Shown: positions 46,048 through 56,449, counted from the stretch's first letter. The stretch is DNA of 64,000 nt from Prevotella multiformis DSM 16608 (GCF_000191065.1 NZ_GL872282.1:610447-674446); one strand, 5' to 3'. Numbers and translations are program-made. Notes: a model not told the origin generated them from the letters alone.

Positions 46048-49000
46048 ATGAAGAAAAAGTTTACTTTCCTGCCGTCAGTCTTTCTGCTGCTGATGGCAAT
46101 GCTGTGGAGCTCCGCTGCCGTGCATGCACAAGAAGAGCAGCTCATCAGGTTCCACACCAACGTGCCCGCCAAGGCGAAAAGCAGCGGCATAGCGGCACAG
46201 GTCTCCTTCGTGCTCGGTGCGACGGACCAGGACATGACCGTCAGCATCGACTGCGGAGCCGGCGACCAGGAGTTCGACGTGAAGAAGGCCAAGGTAGAGT
46301 CGGACAACGGCGACATCTCCATCAAGGGTTCGCTCTTCACCGGCACGGTCTCCGACGAAGGATGGGTGACCATCACCGGCGACCCCGACAACCTCTACTT
46401 CTTCAATGCCTCGGGCAACGAAATCGATCAGATCGAGTTCAGCAGCAACCTCAAGCTCCATGTGCTCAACCTGGAACACAACGCGCTGAACGCACTCAAC
46501 ATCGACCGCCTGCAGACGCTGAACGTCATCTACCTGCAGGACAACCCCTTCACGAAGTCCACACCGCTGATGATCGGCAGCATGCCGGAACTCGTCGTGC
46601 TGGAGATTCCGCAGATCGGACACCTCTCACCGGACTTCACGCTCCGCAACTTCCCCAAGCTCCGCTCCTTCGACGCCTACCACACGCTGGGACTGAAGGC
46701 CGTCGACCCGACCGCCTGTCCCAGGCTGCAGCGGCTGAGCCTCGACATGACGAGCGTGGAATCGGTCGACCTCTCGCAGAACCCCGAGCTGCAGATCCTG
46801 AACGTCGGCGACTCGCGGGTGAAGACGCTCGACCTCAGCCACAACCCGAAGATCACACAGCTTTACATCTCCCACTCCTCCGGTACGGTGAACACGGACG
46901 TGAAGTTCGACAACATCGACGTGACGCACTGTCCGGAGCTATACTACTTCTACTGCGGCGGCAACAACCTCAAGACGCTCGACCTCAGCCAGAACCCCAA
47001 GCTCTTCACCCTCTCGTGCGACCGCAACCTGCTGCACAGCCTCGACGTGAGCCACAACCCCGACCTCTACAGCGTCAACGTGCGCTACAATTACATGGAC
47101 TTCGCCACGCTTCCCTGGCCGGGCAACTGGTTCGAGTACTACCATGAGCAGAACCCGATGGAGCTGAACGACACCTACAAGGTGGGCGATGTCATCGACC
47201 TCAGCAGCCGCGTGCTCCGCGCGAAGACGACCACGCAGGGCAGGCTCTTCCGTGTCCCGAAGAAGGACCCGACGAAGCCCGTCGAGCTGGACGACACCTA
47301 TTATGACTACAAGGACGGCAAGGTGACGCTGAAGAAGGCACTCGACGACGAGGTCTTCGTACAGTACACCAACAGCGTCCTCAAGGACTACCCCATCCGC
47401 ACGGAGAACTTCCGGGTGAAGACCGCCGAAGACTTCGGAAAGGACGTGAAGGCCATTGAGCTGTCAAGCCTCGGCTCGGAAGGCTCGCCGGTGAAGATGT
47501 CCGTCGGCATCCTCGGCGCGACGGAAGACAAGCCGGTCACGGTGAAGGTCGACCTGGGCAGCGGCGAGACGAAGCCGCTCAAGGTGACTTCCGAGCATCC
47601 CGCGACGCCCAACATCAATGACGTGCGCACGGGATCGGGCAACATCATCGTCTACGTGCCGCAGGACCATTACGTGACGACGCTCGAGTCCGACGGGCAG
47701 TACATCGACAACATCGACCTCTCCGCACTGACCGAACTCCGCACGCTCTCGCTCCGGAACGCCGGCCTGACCGCCATCGACATGGGCTACAACAACAAGC
47801 TCGAGAAGCTCGACCTCTCCGGCAACAGCCTCCGGTTCGTCGACCTCCGCGGACCGTCGTCCTACTTCTACAAGAGCAAGCTCGCCGACATCGACCTGAG
47901 CCACAACCAGCTGGACTCCATCCGCTTCAACGACCTCTATGCCGTGCGCCGGCTCAACGTCAGCCACAACAACCTGGAGAAGCTGGATGTGTCTGATGCC
48001 GACAACCTGCGTACGCTCGACCTGTCGTACAACAAGTTCACACGTGTCCTGCTGAACCACAGCGAGCTCATCGAGGACGTCAACGTGTCGAACAATGAAC
48101 TCGACGAGGTGAAGATTCCGCCGGTCGCACCGGTCGCAAAGCTCAACGTCAGCGGCAACCGCTTCACGCTGGGCAATATGCCTTCCGACTTCGGACTGCC
48201 GCAGGGCAGGTTCATCTACGCACCGCAGCATATCCTGCAGATTTCCACCTCCTCGCCGGGCATCGACCTCTCCGAACAGAACATCACACGGAACGGCGCC
48301 AAGACGCAGTTCGTATGGAAGAAGAAGGGCGGAGAGACGCTGAAGCCGGGCACCGACTACACCCTCACGGACGGGTCGGCGAAGTTCCTCAACCTCGCAC
48401 TCGACTCCATCTACTGCGAGATGACCCATCCGGGCTATCCCGACTTCAAGGGTGCCGACGTCTTCAAGACGACCTGCGTGCATCCGATCGCCATGCCGCA
48501 GCACGAACTGGCCTCGTTCACGACGGTCAGCAAGACGGACAGCGTGCAGCTCTCTCTGGCCAGCTACGTGCCGGGCAAGTCGGTCTACTTCGAGTGGAAC
48601 GGCGACGGCAACGTGACCCAGTACACGCTCGGGACGACTTACAAGCTCTTCCGCGCCAAGTCGAAGGAGAACACGAAGGTGCGTGTCCTCGTGGCCGAGG
48701 CCGACGACAAGCTCAAGGTATTCAGCGTGTCGAACGTCAAGATGAGCCAGGCCGACCTCTCCGGGCTGAAAGACGCCAAGCTCATCACGCTGGCGAATAC
48801 AGGGCTGGAGCAGATCACACTCCCGGCTTCCTCAACGCTGACCGACCTGAACCTCGACGGAAACGAGCTGAGCGAAATCGACCTGACGAAGTTCCCGAAG
48901 ATCCACTCTCTCTCGCTGATCGGCAACAAGCTCAGGACATTCGACCTCTCACAGGCGAAAAGCCTTGAACTGGCCTACCTCTCCAGCAACAAGATGAACA

Positions 49001-49755
49001 GCATCACACTCGACAATCCGAACCTCTGGAACCTCGATCTGAGCAACAACGAACTGGAAAGCGTGTCGCTCGACAGGCTCCCGGCACTGGAACAGCTCTG
49101 GCTGAACGCCAACAAGCTGACGAAAGTGGACGTGTCGCAATGCCCGAATCTGTCGGTATTGAACGTCGTCGGCAACCGGCTGAAGTTCTCTACCATGCCG
49201 CTGCCGAGCAACAACGGCAGACCGTTCAACCGGTATTCCTACAACCTCCAGGCACCGCTCGACGTCAAGTGTGCCGACGGAAAGGTCGACCTCAGTTCCG
49301 AGGCCGTCGTAGGCGGTGAACCGACTACCTACCGATGGTTCGTCGGCAAAGTACAGTATGTGGACGGCGAACTGCAGGGCGAGGAACTCGTCAAGGACGA
49401 AGAATACACCATCGAGAACGGTGTCACCACGCTGAAACTCAAAAAGCCGTTCACGAACCTCGTCTGCGTGCTGGCAAACGACAACTTCCCCAATGCCCTC
49501 CTGCACACGAACTACATCGAGTTCACGCCGACCGGCATCGATGATGTCCGTGCCGGCGAGGACGTGAAGGTACAGCTCACCGACGGCGGCATCACCGTCC
49601 TCGGCGCAGGAAAGCACACTGTCGCCGTCTACACCATCGACGGCAAGGTGGCCTATCAGGGCAAGGCTGCCGGCGATGCTGTCCGCATCAGCCTGTCCCG
49701 CGGCACCTACATCGTACGTGTGGGCAACAAGGCTGCCAAGGTCGGCGTAAGATAA
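46048..49755 (+). CDS. Large secreted leucine-rich repeat protein (1235 aa)
   Basis: ATG at 46048 opens signal peptide MKKKFTFLPSVFLLLMAMLWSSAAVHAQ; an in-frame ATG at 45988 adds 20 residues unlike a leader. Three LRR blocks of the LDLSxNxxL type (e.g. LKTLDLSQNPKLFTLSCDRN, LRTLDLSYNKFTRVLLNH, NLWNLDLSNNELESVSLDRL) alternate with non-LRR beta segments. The C-terminal ~70 residues (GITVLGAGKHTVAVYTIDGKV...RGTYIVRVGNKAAKVGVR) resemble a type IX sorting domain. GC-rich, unlike the AT-rich LRR gene at the window start. Likely adhesin or ligand-binding surface protein. Confidence 0.9.
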   Translation: MKKKFTFLPSVFLLLMAMLWSSAAVHAQEEQLIRFHTNVPAKAKSSGIAAQVSFVLGATDQDMTVSIDCGAGDQEFDVKKAKVESDNGDISIKGSLFTGTVSDEGWVTITGDPDNLYFFNASGNEIDQIEFSSNLKLHVLNLEHNALNALNIDRLQTLNVIYLQDNPFTKSTPLMIGSMPELVVLEIPQIGHLSPDFTLRNFPKLRSFDAYHTLGLKAVDPTACPRLQRLSLDMTSVESVDLSQNPELQILNVGDSRVKTLDLSHNPKITQLYISHSSGTVNTDVKFDNIDVTHCPELYYFYCGGNNLKTLDLSQNPKLFTLSCDRNLLHSLDVSHNPDLYSVNVRYNYMDFATLPWPGNWFEYYHEQNPMELNDTYKVGDVIDLSSRVLRAKTTTQGRLFRVPKKDPTKPVELDDTYYDYKDGKVTLKKALDDEVFVQYTNSVLKDYPIRTENFRVKTAEDFGKDVKAIELSSLGSEGSPVKMSVGILGATEDKPVTVKVDLGSGETKPLKVTSEHPATPNINDVRTGSGNIIVYVPQDHYVTTLESDGQYIDNIDLSALTELRTLSLRNAGLTAIDMGYNNKLEKLDLSGNSLRFVDLRGPSSYFYKSKLADIDLSHNQLDSIRFNDLYAVRRLNVSHNNLEKLDVSDADNLRTLDLSYNKFTRVLLNHSELIEDVNVSNNELDEVKIPPVAPVAKLNVSGNRFTLGNMPSDFGLPQGRFIYAPQHILQISTSSPGIDLSEQNITRNGAKTQFVWKKKGGETLKPGTDYTLTDGSAKFLNLALDSIYCEMTHPGYPDFKGADVFKTTCVHPIAMPQHELASFTTVSKTDSVQLSLASYVPGKSVYFEWNGDGNVTQYTLGTTYKLFRAKSKENTKVRVLVAEADDKLKVFSVSNVKMSQADLSGLKDAKLITLANTGLEQITLPASSTLTDLNLDGNELSEIDLTKFPKIHSLSLIGNKLRTFDLSQAKSLELAYLSSNKMNSITLDNPNLWNLDLSNNELESVSLDRLPALEQLWLNANKLTKVDVSQCPNLSVLNVVGNRLKFSTMPLPSNNGRPFNRYSYNLQAPLDVKCADGKVDLSSEAVVGGEPTTYRWFVGKVQYVDGELQGEELVKDEEYTIENGVTTLKLKKPFTNLVCVLANDNFPNALLHTNYIEFTPTGIDDVRAGEDVKVQLTDGGITVLGAGKHTVAVYTIDGKVAYQGKAAGDAVRISLSRGTYIVRVGNKAAKVGVR

Positions 49756-49868
49756 GCCGCCGATAAACCCACTGATAAGCCACCCATCACCGCTTATCAC
49801 CGCCTATCACCGCCTACCCATCCCCTCTTTCGGAGGGGGCTTGGGGAAGGCTTCTCTCCCCTTTCATC

Positions 49869-49911
49869 CCCTCCCCAATCCCTCTCCGAGCGGCTTGGGG
49901 AGGGCTTTTTA
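49869..49911 (+). terminator. Terminator after the large LRR gene
   Basis: 10-bp stem CCCTCCCCAA (49869-49878) / TTGGGGAGGG (49895-49904) followed by CTTTTTA. It lies ~110 bases past the stop; between lie decameric CGCCTATCAC repeats and a diverged REP-like palindrome (49818-49853). Confidence 0.85.
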
Positions 49912-49996
49912 TAGTGTATCGGAAGCCCTCCATTGCTTAAAATTAATAACAAATCAACCGATTTTAAGAAAGAAATGTAATTTATTCTGTCAAAAA

Positions 49997-50028
49997 CTTG
50001 CATCTTCTCTAAATATTCATTAATTTTG
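49997..50028 (+). promoter_or_regulatory. Promoter of the plus-strand SusC/SusD operon
   Basis: CTTG-N20-TAATTTTG (-7 box 50021-50028), leaving a long ~255-base leader before the SusC ATG. The leader contains 10-bp repeats TCGCTTATCA / CCGCCTACCC (50157-50218), similar to those at 49786-49820. Confidence 0.72.
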
Positions 50029-50289
50029 CAAGCAAAGGAGACAGAACCTTTAAAGTTTCCTAAGTAAACCGCAGCGGACCTTACCCCCATCCGGACCTCA
50101 CATAAACTATATACGCTCCATCGCCCTCAAAACCCATCACCCCATCCCCCCGTCATCGCCCCTCATCGCTTATCATCGCTTATCACCGCCCATCACCGCC
50201 TACCCCGCCTACCCCGCAGCCGGGAAGGGGCGCAGATTGAGAGAAACTGTTACACAACAATAATTCATTAACATTCAAGAAAGAGTTCT

Positions 50290-53200
50290 ATGGAGAAAAG
50301 ATTCGCTTTATTTTTGTTTGGACTTGTCCTGTCTATCGGCACGGCATTAGGCCAGGCAAAAATCAATGGTACCGTAGTTTCTCAGGAAGACGGAGAAGCC
50401 GTCGCCGGTGCTTCGGTCATGGTACAGGGTACCACGACTGGAACGGTCACCGACATCGACGGAAAGTTCTCGCTCAATGTTCCTGCAGGAAAGAAACTCG
50501 TAGTCAGTTACATCGGCATGACCACCCAGACCCTCACCGCCAGGGACGGCATGAAGGTGGTGCTTGCCAACGACAACCACCAGCTCACCGAGATCGTCGT
50601 GACGGGTATGACCCAGCAGGACAAACGTCTCTTCTCGGGTGCCGCTACGAAGATCGATGCCTCCAAGGCGAAGATCGACGGTATGGCGGACGTGAGCCGG
50701 TCGCTCGAAGGCCGCGCCGCCGGCGTGAGTGTCCAGAACGTCTCGGGTACATTCGGTACGGCACCGAAGATTCGTGTGCGTGGTGCCACGTCCATCTTCG
50801 GTTCGTCAAAGCCGCTGTGGGTAGTCGACGGCGTCATCATGGAAGACATCGCCAATGTCGATGCAAGCTCCCTGTCGTCAGGTGACGCGAAGACCCTGAT
50901 TTCCTCCGCCATCGCCGGGCTGAACGCCGACGACATCGAGAGCTTCCAGATCCTCAAGGACGGTTCCGCCACCTCTATCTATGGTGCGCGCGCCATGGCG
51001 GGCGTGATCGTCGTCACGACGAAGAAGGGTAAAGCCGGCCAGAGCCACCTCAGCTATACCGGCGAATACACGCTGCGCCTGAAGCCGAGCTACCGCAACT
51101 TCAACATCATGAACTCGCAGGACCAGATGGAGGTCTACCGGGAACTGGAGAAGAAGGGCTACCTGAACTATGCCGAGATCGCCAATGCCTCGACGAGCGG
51201 CGTCTACGGGTATATGTACCAGCTGCTCTCCGAGTACAACGCCACCAAAGGACAGTTCGGACTGGAGAACACGCAGGACGCACGGGATGCCTACCTGCGG
51301 GCTGCCGAATACCGCAACACCGACTGGTTCGACCGGCTCTTCTCAAGTTCCATCATGCACAACCACTCCGTCAGCGCATCGGGCGGTACGGACAAGGGGC
51401 AGTACTATGCCTCCCTCTCCGCCATGTACGACCCCGGATGGTACAAGGCGAGCCGTGTACAACGTTACACCGGCAACCTCAACACCACCTACAACATCAG
51501 CAAGCAGGTGGGCCTGAACCTCATCGCCAACGCCTCTTACCGCAAGCAGCGCGCACCGGGCTCGCTGACCCGGACCGTCGACCCGGCATCGGGAACCGTG
51601 AGCCGGGCGTTCGACATCAACCCCTACTCCTACTCGCTGAACACGTCGCGTACACTCGACCCCAACGTGTTCTACACCCGCAACTATGCGCCGTTCAACA
51701 TCTTCAACGAGCTGGACAACAACTACATGGACCTCAATATCCACGACCTCCGCATCCAGGCGAGCGTCGACTACAAGCCCATCTCGAAGGTGAAGCTCAC
51801 CGCCCTGGTGGCCGTCAAGAGCGCCGCCTCGACGATGGAACACATCGTGCGCGAGAACTCCAACCAGGCGCTGGCTTACCGGGCCATGGGGACGACGACC
51901 ATCCGCGACGCCAACCCCTACCTCTATACCGACCCTGACAATCCGTTCGCCCTGCCGGAGTCTGTCCTGCCGGAAGGCGGTATCCTTGACCGCACCGGCA
52001 ACCACTTCTTCGGCTGGGACTCGCGTTTCTCGGCATCCTACAACGATGTCTTCAACGACACGCACATCGTGAACCTCTATGCAGGTATGGAGACCAACAG
52101 CGTAGACCGCAAACAGACCTTCGACCGGGAATGGGGCATGATGTTCGACTCCGGCGAGATTGCCAAGCTGAACTACCGTGCCTTCAAGATGTTCCAGGAG
52201 GAAGGAACAGACTATTATTCGCTTGCGAACACCCACATCCGCAGCCTGGCTTACTTCGGAACGGGCACCTATTCCTATAAAGGTCGCTACCAGGTGACGG
52301 GTACTTTCCGCTACGAGGGCACGAACTATCTGGGCAAGGCGACCTCCGCCCGCTGGCTGCCTACCTACAACGTCTCCGGCGCATGGAACGCACACGAGGA
52401 GGGATGGTTTGCCGATGTCTTCAAGAAAGCCCTCACCCACGCCACGCTCCGTCTGAGCTACTCGCTCACCGGCGACCGCCCGCCGGTCACCAACTCCCTG
52501 CCGATCTTCACGGCGGTAGTGCCCTGGCGGCCGTTCACGACCGTCCAGGAGACCGGCTACGACGAGCGGTTCGGCAACAAGAACCTCACCTACGAGAAGA
52601 AACGCGAGTTCAACCTCGGGTTCGACTTCGGCTTCCTCGACAACCGCATCAACCTCACCGCCGACTTCTACTGGCGGCGCAACAAGGACCTGATCGGCTA
52701 CGTGAACCATCCGAACCTCGGGTCCTACAACCTCGCCAACGTCGCCGCCATGAAGTCGAACGGCGTCGAACTGTCATTGAACACGCAGAACATCAGGAGC
52801 AGGGACTTCAGCTGGGAGACCAACTTCATCTTCTCCTGGACACACAACGAAATCACGAGCCTCTTCACCCATGCACGGGTCATCGACCTCGTACAGGGAA
52901 CGGGCTACAGCCTCGTAGGCTATCCCGTGAACTCCATCTTCAGCATTCCGTTCGCAGGACTCAGCAGCGACGGTCTGCCGACCTTCCGGGACGCCGACGG
53001 CAACCGGACGACTTCCGGCATCTACCTCCAGGAACGCGACCAGGAAAAGATCGGATTCCTCAAGTATGAAGGACCGGCCGACCCGACGACGACCGGCTCG
53101 TTCGGCAACGTCTTCCGCTACAGGAACTGGGACCTCAACGTCTTCATCACCTACAGCTTCGGCAACAAGGTGCGCCTCAACCCGGTCTTCAGCAACCGTT

Positions 53201-53598
53201 ACGACGACATGGACGCACTGCCCAAGGAGTTCCGCAACCGCTGGGCACATGGCGGCGACGAGGCGACGACCGACATCCCGGCCATCGCCACACGCCGGCA
53301 GAACCGCAACGACTCGCAGCTCAACGTGGCCTACAACAGCTACAACTACTCCGACGCACGCATCGCCAAGGGCGACTTCATCCGCATGAAGGAGATCTCG
53401 CTGGGCTATACCTTCCCGGCATCCCTCATCAGCCCCATCGGCATCAGCAGCCTGGCACTGAAGCTGCAGGCCACCAACCTCTTCCTGTTCTATGCCGACA
53501 AGAAGCTGAACGGACAGGATCCGGAGTTCTTCAACACAGGCGGTGTAGCGGCTCCGGTACCGAAGCAGTTCACACTGACACTGAGATTAGGTCTTTAA
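50290..53598 (+). CDS. SusC/RagA-type TonB-dependent outer-membrane transporter
   Basis: 1102 residues. Signal peptide MEKRFALFLFGLVLSIGTALGQ, carboxypeptidase-regulatory-like domain ~23-103 (INGTVVSQEDGEAVAGASVMVQG), plug ~110-230 with FQILKDGSATSIYGARAMAG, barrel ending QFTLTLRLGL. Close paralogue of the SusC at 14039-17425 throughout the plug and in barrel motifs (FDINPFSY / FDINPYSYSLNTSRTLDP). Followed 21 bases later by its SusD. No ECF sigma factor stands next to it. Confidence 0.96.
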   Translation: MEKRFALFLFGLVLSIGTALGQAKINGTVVSQEDGEAVAGASVMVQGTTTGTVTDIDGKFSLNVPAGKKLVVSYIGMTTQTLTARDGMKVVLANDNHQLTEIVVTGMTQQDKRLFSGAATKIDASKAKIDGMADVSRSLEGRAAGVSVQNVSGTFGTAPKIRVRGATSIFGSSKPLWVVDGVIMEDIANVDASSLSSGDAKTLISSAIAGLNADDIESFQILKDGSATSIYGARAMAGVIVVTTKKGKAGQSHLSYTGEYTLRLKPSYRNFNIMNSQDQMEVYRELEKKGYLNYAEIANASTSGVYGYMYQLLSEYNATKGQFGLENTQDARDAYLRAAEYRNTDWFDRLFSSSIMHNHSVSASGGTDKGQYYASLSAMYDPGWYKASRVQRYTGNLNTTYNISKQVGLNLIANASYRKQRAPGSLTRTVDPASGTVSRAFDINPYSYSLNTSRTLDPNVFYTRNYAPFNIFNELDNNYMDLNIHDLRIQASVDYKPISKVKLTALVAVKSAASTMEHIVRENSNQALAYRAMGTTTIRDANPYLYTDPDNPFALPESVLPEGGILDRTGNHFFGWDSRFSASYNDVFNDTHIVNLYAGMETNSVDRKQTFDREWGMMFDSGEIAKLNYRAFKMFQEEGTDYYSLANTHIRSLAYFGTGTYSYKGRYQVTGTFRYEGTNYLGKATSARWLPTYNVSGAWNAHEEGWFADVFKKALTHATLRLSYSLTGDRPPVTNSLPIFTAVVPWRPFTTVQETGYDERFGNKNLTYEKKREFNLGFDFGFLDNRINLTADFYWRRNKDLIGYVNHPNLGSYNLANVAAMKSNGVELSLNTQNIRSRDFSWETNFIFSWTHNEITSLFTHARVIDLVQGTGYSLVGYPVNSIFSIPFAGLSSDGLPTFRDADGNRTTSGIYLQERDQEKIGFLKYEGPADPTTTGSFGNVFRYRNWDLNVFITYSFGNKVRLNPVFSNRYDDMDALPKEFRNRWAHGGDEATTDIPAIATRRQNRNDSQLNVAYNSYNYSDARIAKGDFIRMKEISLGYTFPASLISPIGISSLALKLQATNLFLFYADKKLNGQDPEFFNTGGVAAPVPKQFTLTLRLGL

Positions 53599-53619
53599 AC
53601 TCTTAATACAGACGGAATT

Positions 53620-55308
53620 ATGAAAATAAAGAATATCATATACAAGAGCGGCCTGATGTTCGCATCGATGGCACTGCTCGCCTCCTGCTCCGACGAGCTG
53701 GACACGCTGCCGGACAACCGTACCACCCTGGACACCCCGGAGAAAGTGGCCGGCCTGCTCGTGACGGCCTACCCCGACCGCACCCCGACACTCATCAACG
53801 AGTGGATGTCGGACAACACCGACTACATGGGTCCCCGCAACAGCATGGGCGACCGTGAAGGCGACCAGATGTTCTTCTGGGAGGAGGACACCGAAGGCGG
53901 AAACGACTCTCCGGAACACATCTGGATGATCTACTATGAAGGCATCTACAAAGCCAACGAAGCCCTGAACGCCATCCAGGAACTCGGCGGGGCCGCCTCC
54001 AACGCATCGCTCCGCAACTCCGAAGGCGAGGCACTGCTGCTGCGCGCCTACAACCACTTCGTGCTCGTCAACGAGTTCGGACGCGCCTACAACTCCAAGA
54101 CCAGCCAGACCGACCCCGGCATCTTCTATGCGACCACCGTGGCCGACTTCTCCGAGACGACCGCACAGGCCAACCGCGGCACCGTGGCAGAGGACTATGC
54201 GAAGATGGCCGCCGACATCGAGGCCGGCATCCCGCTGATCAACGACAGCTACAAGGTGCCGAAGTACCACTTCAACAAGAAGGCCGCCTACGCCTTCGCC
54301 ACCCGCTTCTACCTCTATTACGAGAAGTGGGACAAGGCCAAGGAATACGCCGACAAGCTCCTGGGCAGCAGTCCCGGCGCCTCGCTGCGCGACTACCGCA
54401 CCCTGCAGGCCATGCCGCTGAGCAACTCCTCGCAGGCCGTGAAGATCGCCGAGGCCTACTGCAACGTGGAGGCGGAATGCAACCTGCTCATCCAGACGAG
54501 CGTCAGCTACGCCGGCATGGCACTCGCCCCATGGGGGCTATACAAGCGGTACGCCCTGACCAACTACCTGTCGCAGACGGAGCTGACGGAGAGCGAGAAC
54601 ATCTGGGGGTCGGCGTCAGGCCTCATCTGGAAGCCGTTCACCATCAACCAGGGCGAGGTAGACTGCGCCATGACGATGAAGCTGCCGCGTGAAGTGGAGA
54701 TTCTCAACAAGACGACCGGCTCGGGCTATCTGCGCACGCTGAACGTCGACTTCACCATCGACGAGGCACTCCTCAACCGCGCCGAGGCCGAGATCATGCT
54801 CGGACAGGACGATGCGGCCTGCGCCGACATGACGACGTGGATGCAGAACTACTTCAACACGTCCGTCACGCTCACCCCGGCAGGCGTAAAGGCCTTCTTC
54901 GATGCCCTGCCCTACGCCTACGACGACGCCGAAAAGCTCGTGCCGAGCATCAAGAAGCACCTCAGCCCCCGCTTCACCATCGGCGCTGAAGGATCCGTAC
55001 AGGAGTCGCTGCTCCAGTGCGTGCTCGACCTGCGCCGCATCGAGACCGTACTCCAGGGGCTGCGATGGTTCGACATCAAACGCTACAACATCGAGATCCC
55101 GCGCCGCCTGATCGGTGCCGACGGGAAACCGCTGCGCAACCTCGACTGGCTCAAGAAAGACGACCCCCGGCAGGTGGTGCAGATCCCGCAGAGCATCCGC
55201 GAGGCCGGCGTAATGGGCAATCCGAAAGCCGTCGCACCCAGCCAGTACACGAAGCCGGACTATACGTACACCCCACGGCCGAAGTACGCAGGACAGGCCC
55301 GACTCTAA
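53620..55308 (+). CDS. RagB/SusD family nutrient uptake lipoprotein
   Basis: 562 residues with lipobox MALLASC followed by SDELDTLPDN, the usual surface-lipoprotein start. Family motifs: MFFWEEDTEGGNDSPEHIWMIYYEGIYKANEALNAI, EALLLRAYNHFVLVNEFG, HFNKKAAYAFATRFYLY and QGLRWFDIKRYNIEIPR. It caps the SusC encoded upstream. A 200-base repeat-containing gap separates it from the metallohydrolase gene. Confidence 0.95.
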   Translation: MKIKNIIYKSGLMFASMALLASCSDELDTLPDNRTTLDTPEKVAGLLVTAYPDRTPTLINEWMSDNTDYMGPRNSMGDREGDQMFFWEEDTEGGNDSPEHIWMIYYEGIYKANEALNAIQELGGAASNASLRNSEGEALLLRAYNHFVLVNEFGRAYNSKTSQTDPGIFYATTVADFSETTAQANRGTVAEDYAKMAADIEAGIPLINDSYKVPKYHFNKKAAYAFATRFYLYYEKWDKAKEYADKLLGSSPGASLRDYRTLQAMPLSNSSQAVKIAEAYCNVEAECNLLIQTSVSYAGMALAPWGLYKRYALTNYLSQTELTESENIWGSASGLIWKPFTINQGEVDCAMTMKLPREVEILNKTTGSGYLRTLNVDFTIDEALLNRAEAEIMLGQDDAACADMTTWMQNYFNTSVTLTPAGVKAFFDALPYAYDDAEKLVPSIKKHLSPRFTIGAEGSVQESLLQCVLDLRRIETVLQGLRWFDIKRYNIEIPRRLIGADGKPLRNLDWLKKDDPRQVVQIPQSIREAGVMGNPKAVAPSQYTKPDYTYTPRPKYAGQARL

Positions 55309-55349
55309 CCGAACAGAATGCTTCCGGCATCCGGCCCGGCCGTTACCGA

Positions 55350-55440
55350 ACGTCGGGAACATGATTCCCGGCCGTCGGGAATACGATTCCCAGGCATCGG
55401 GAATACAACTCCCAAGTACCGGGAACAGCAGGACCGGCCG
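55350..55440. repeat. 22-23-bp tandem repeats (GGGAATACGATTCCC type)
   Basis: Four degenerate units of the form GTCGGGAAYAYGATTCCC plus tail, between SusD and the metallohydrolase gene. Same family as arrays at 31895 and 45869. Confidence 0.85.
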
Positions 55441-55507
55441 GCAGGCGGCATCCTGCAGGACCGGATTCCGGAAACCGAATGACGAATCAATAATCAAGGA
55501 ATAAGAA

Positions 55508-56431
55508 ATGAAAAAGAACATATTGGCTTTATCGCTTTTGGCGGCCGTTGCGGCAGGCTTCACCTCCTGTTCCGAAGACGACCTTTCGAGTGAGAGCGTC
55601 ATCAAACGTTCCACGACAGAAAAAACGGCCTTCGACAAGTGGCTGTACAAGAACTTCGTGTCGCCCTACAACATCCAGGTGCAGTGGCGCTACGAGGACA
55701 ACGAGTCGGACATGGCCTACTATGACGTGCCGGCCGACTCGGCACAGTCCGTCGAACTGGCACACATCATCAAGTACACCTGCGTCGAAGCCTACACGCA
55801 GGCTGCCGGCATCGACTTCACACGCCGCTACTTCCCGAAGCTCTTCAGCTTCCTCGGCGAGTTCGAGTACGAGAACAACGGCAACATCAAACTCGGTACG
55901 GCCGAGGGCGGAAAGAAAATCCGCCTGCTCGGCGTCAACCACCTGGACAAGTTCAAGAACAACCGCGCCTACCTGGACGAGTACTACCTGAAGACCATCC
56001 ACCACGAGTTCGTACACATCGTCAACCAGACGAAGGACTATCCGCGCGAGTTCGGAAAGGTGACTCCCAACGGCTATGTCAACGACTCCTGGAGCTCGAG
56101 CAAGTACGGAACGGGCTTCGAACAGCGCGGCTTCGTGACCGCCTACTCGCAGAAGGAGGAGCGCGAGGACATCGCCGAGGTCGTCAGCACCTACATCATC
56201 TCGACACCCGCACAGTGGGAGGCCATTCTGGCAAAAGCCGTCATCAAGGATGCCAAAGGGAACGACGCCAAAGAGCAGCCCGGCGTGACAGCCATCAACA
56301 AGAAGCTCGAAATCTGCAAGCGATACTACAAGGAGTCGTTCGGAATCGACCTCGACAAGGTGCGCGACGCGGTCATCGAACGGGAGAACGATGTCGTCAG
56401 CGGAAATTACAATCTGACGAATCTCAACTAA
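55508..56431 (+). CDS. Putative zinc metallohydrolase lipoprotein of SusC/SusD locus
   Basis: 307 residues, lipobox AAGFTSC followed by SEDD. HExxH zinc motif intact as H166-E-F-V-H170 in TIHHEFVHIVNQ, with a likely third ligand in REDIAEVV (Glu224). This fits the substrate-import-associated zinc metallohydrolase (Peptidase_Mx1-like) lipoproteins found with SusC/SusD. Its paralogue on the minus strand has lost the motif. Activity and substrate are unproven; a surface peptidase feeding the importer is plausible. Confidence 0.88.
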   Translation: MKKNILALSLLAAVAAGFTSCSEDDLSSESVIKRSTTEKTAFDKWLYKNFVSPYNIQVQWRYEDNESDMAYYDVPADSAQSVELAHIIKYTCVEAYTQAAGIDFTRRYFPKLFSFLGEFEYENNGNIKLGTAEGGKKIRLLGVNHLDKFKNNRAYLDEYYLKTIHHEFVHIVNQTKDYPREFGKVTPNGYVNDSWSSSKYGTGFEQRGFVTAYSQKEEREDIAEVVSTYIISTPAQWEAILAKAVIKDAKGNDAKEQPGVTAINKKLEICKRYYKESFGIDLDKVRDAVIERENDVVSGNYNLTNLN

Positions 56432-56449
56432 TTGAAGAAAGGATCACTT

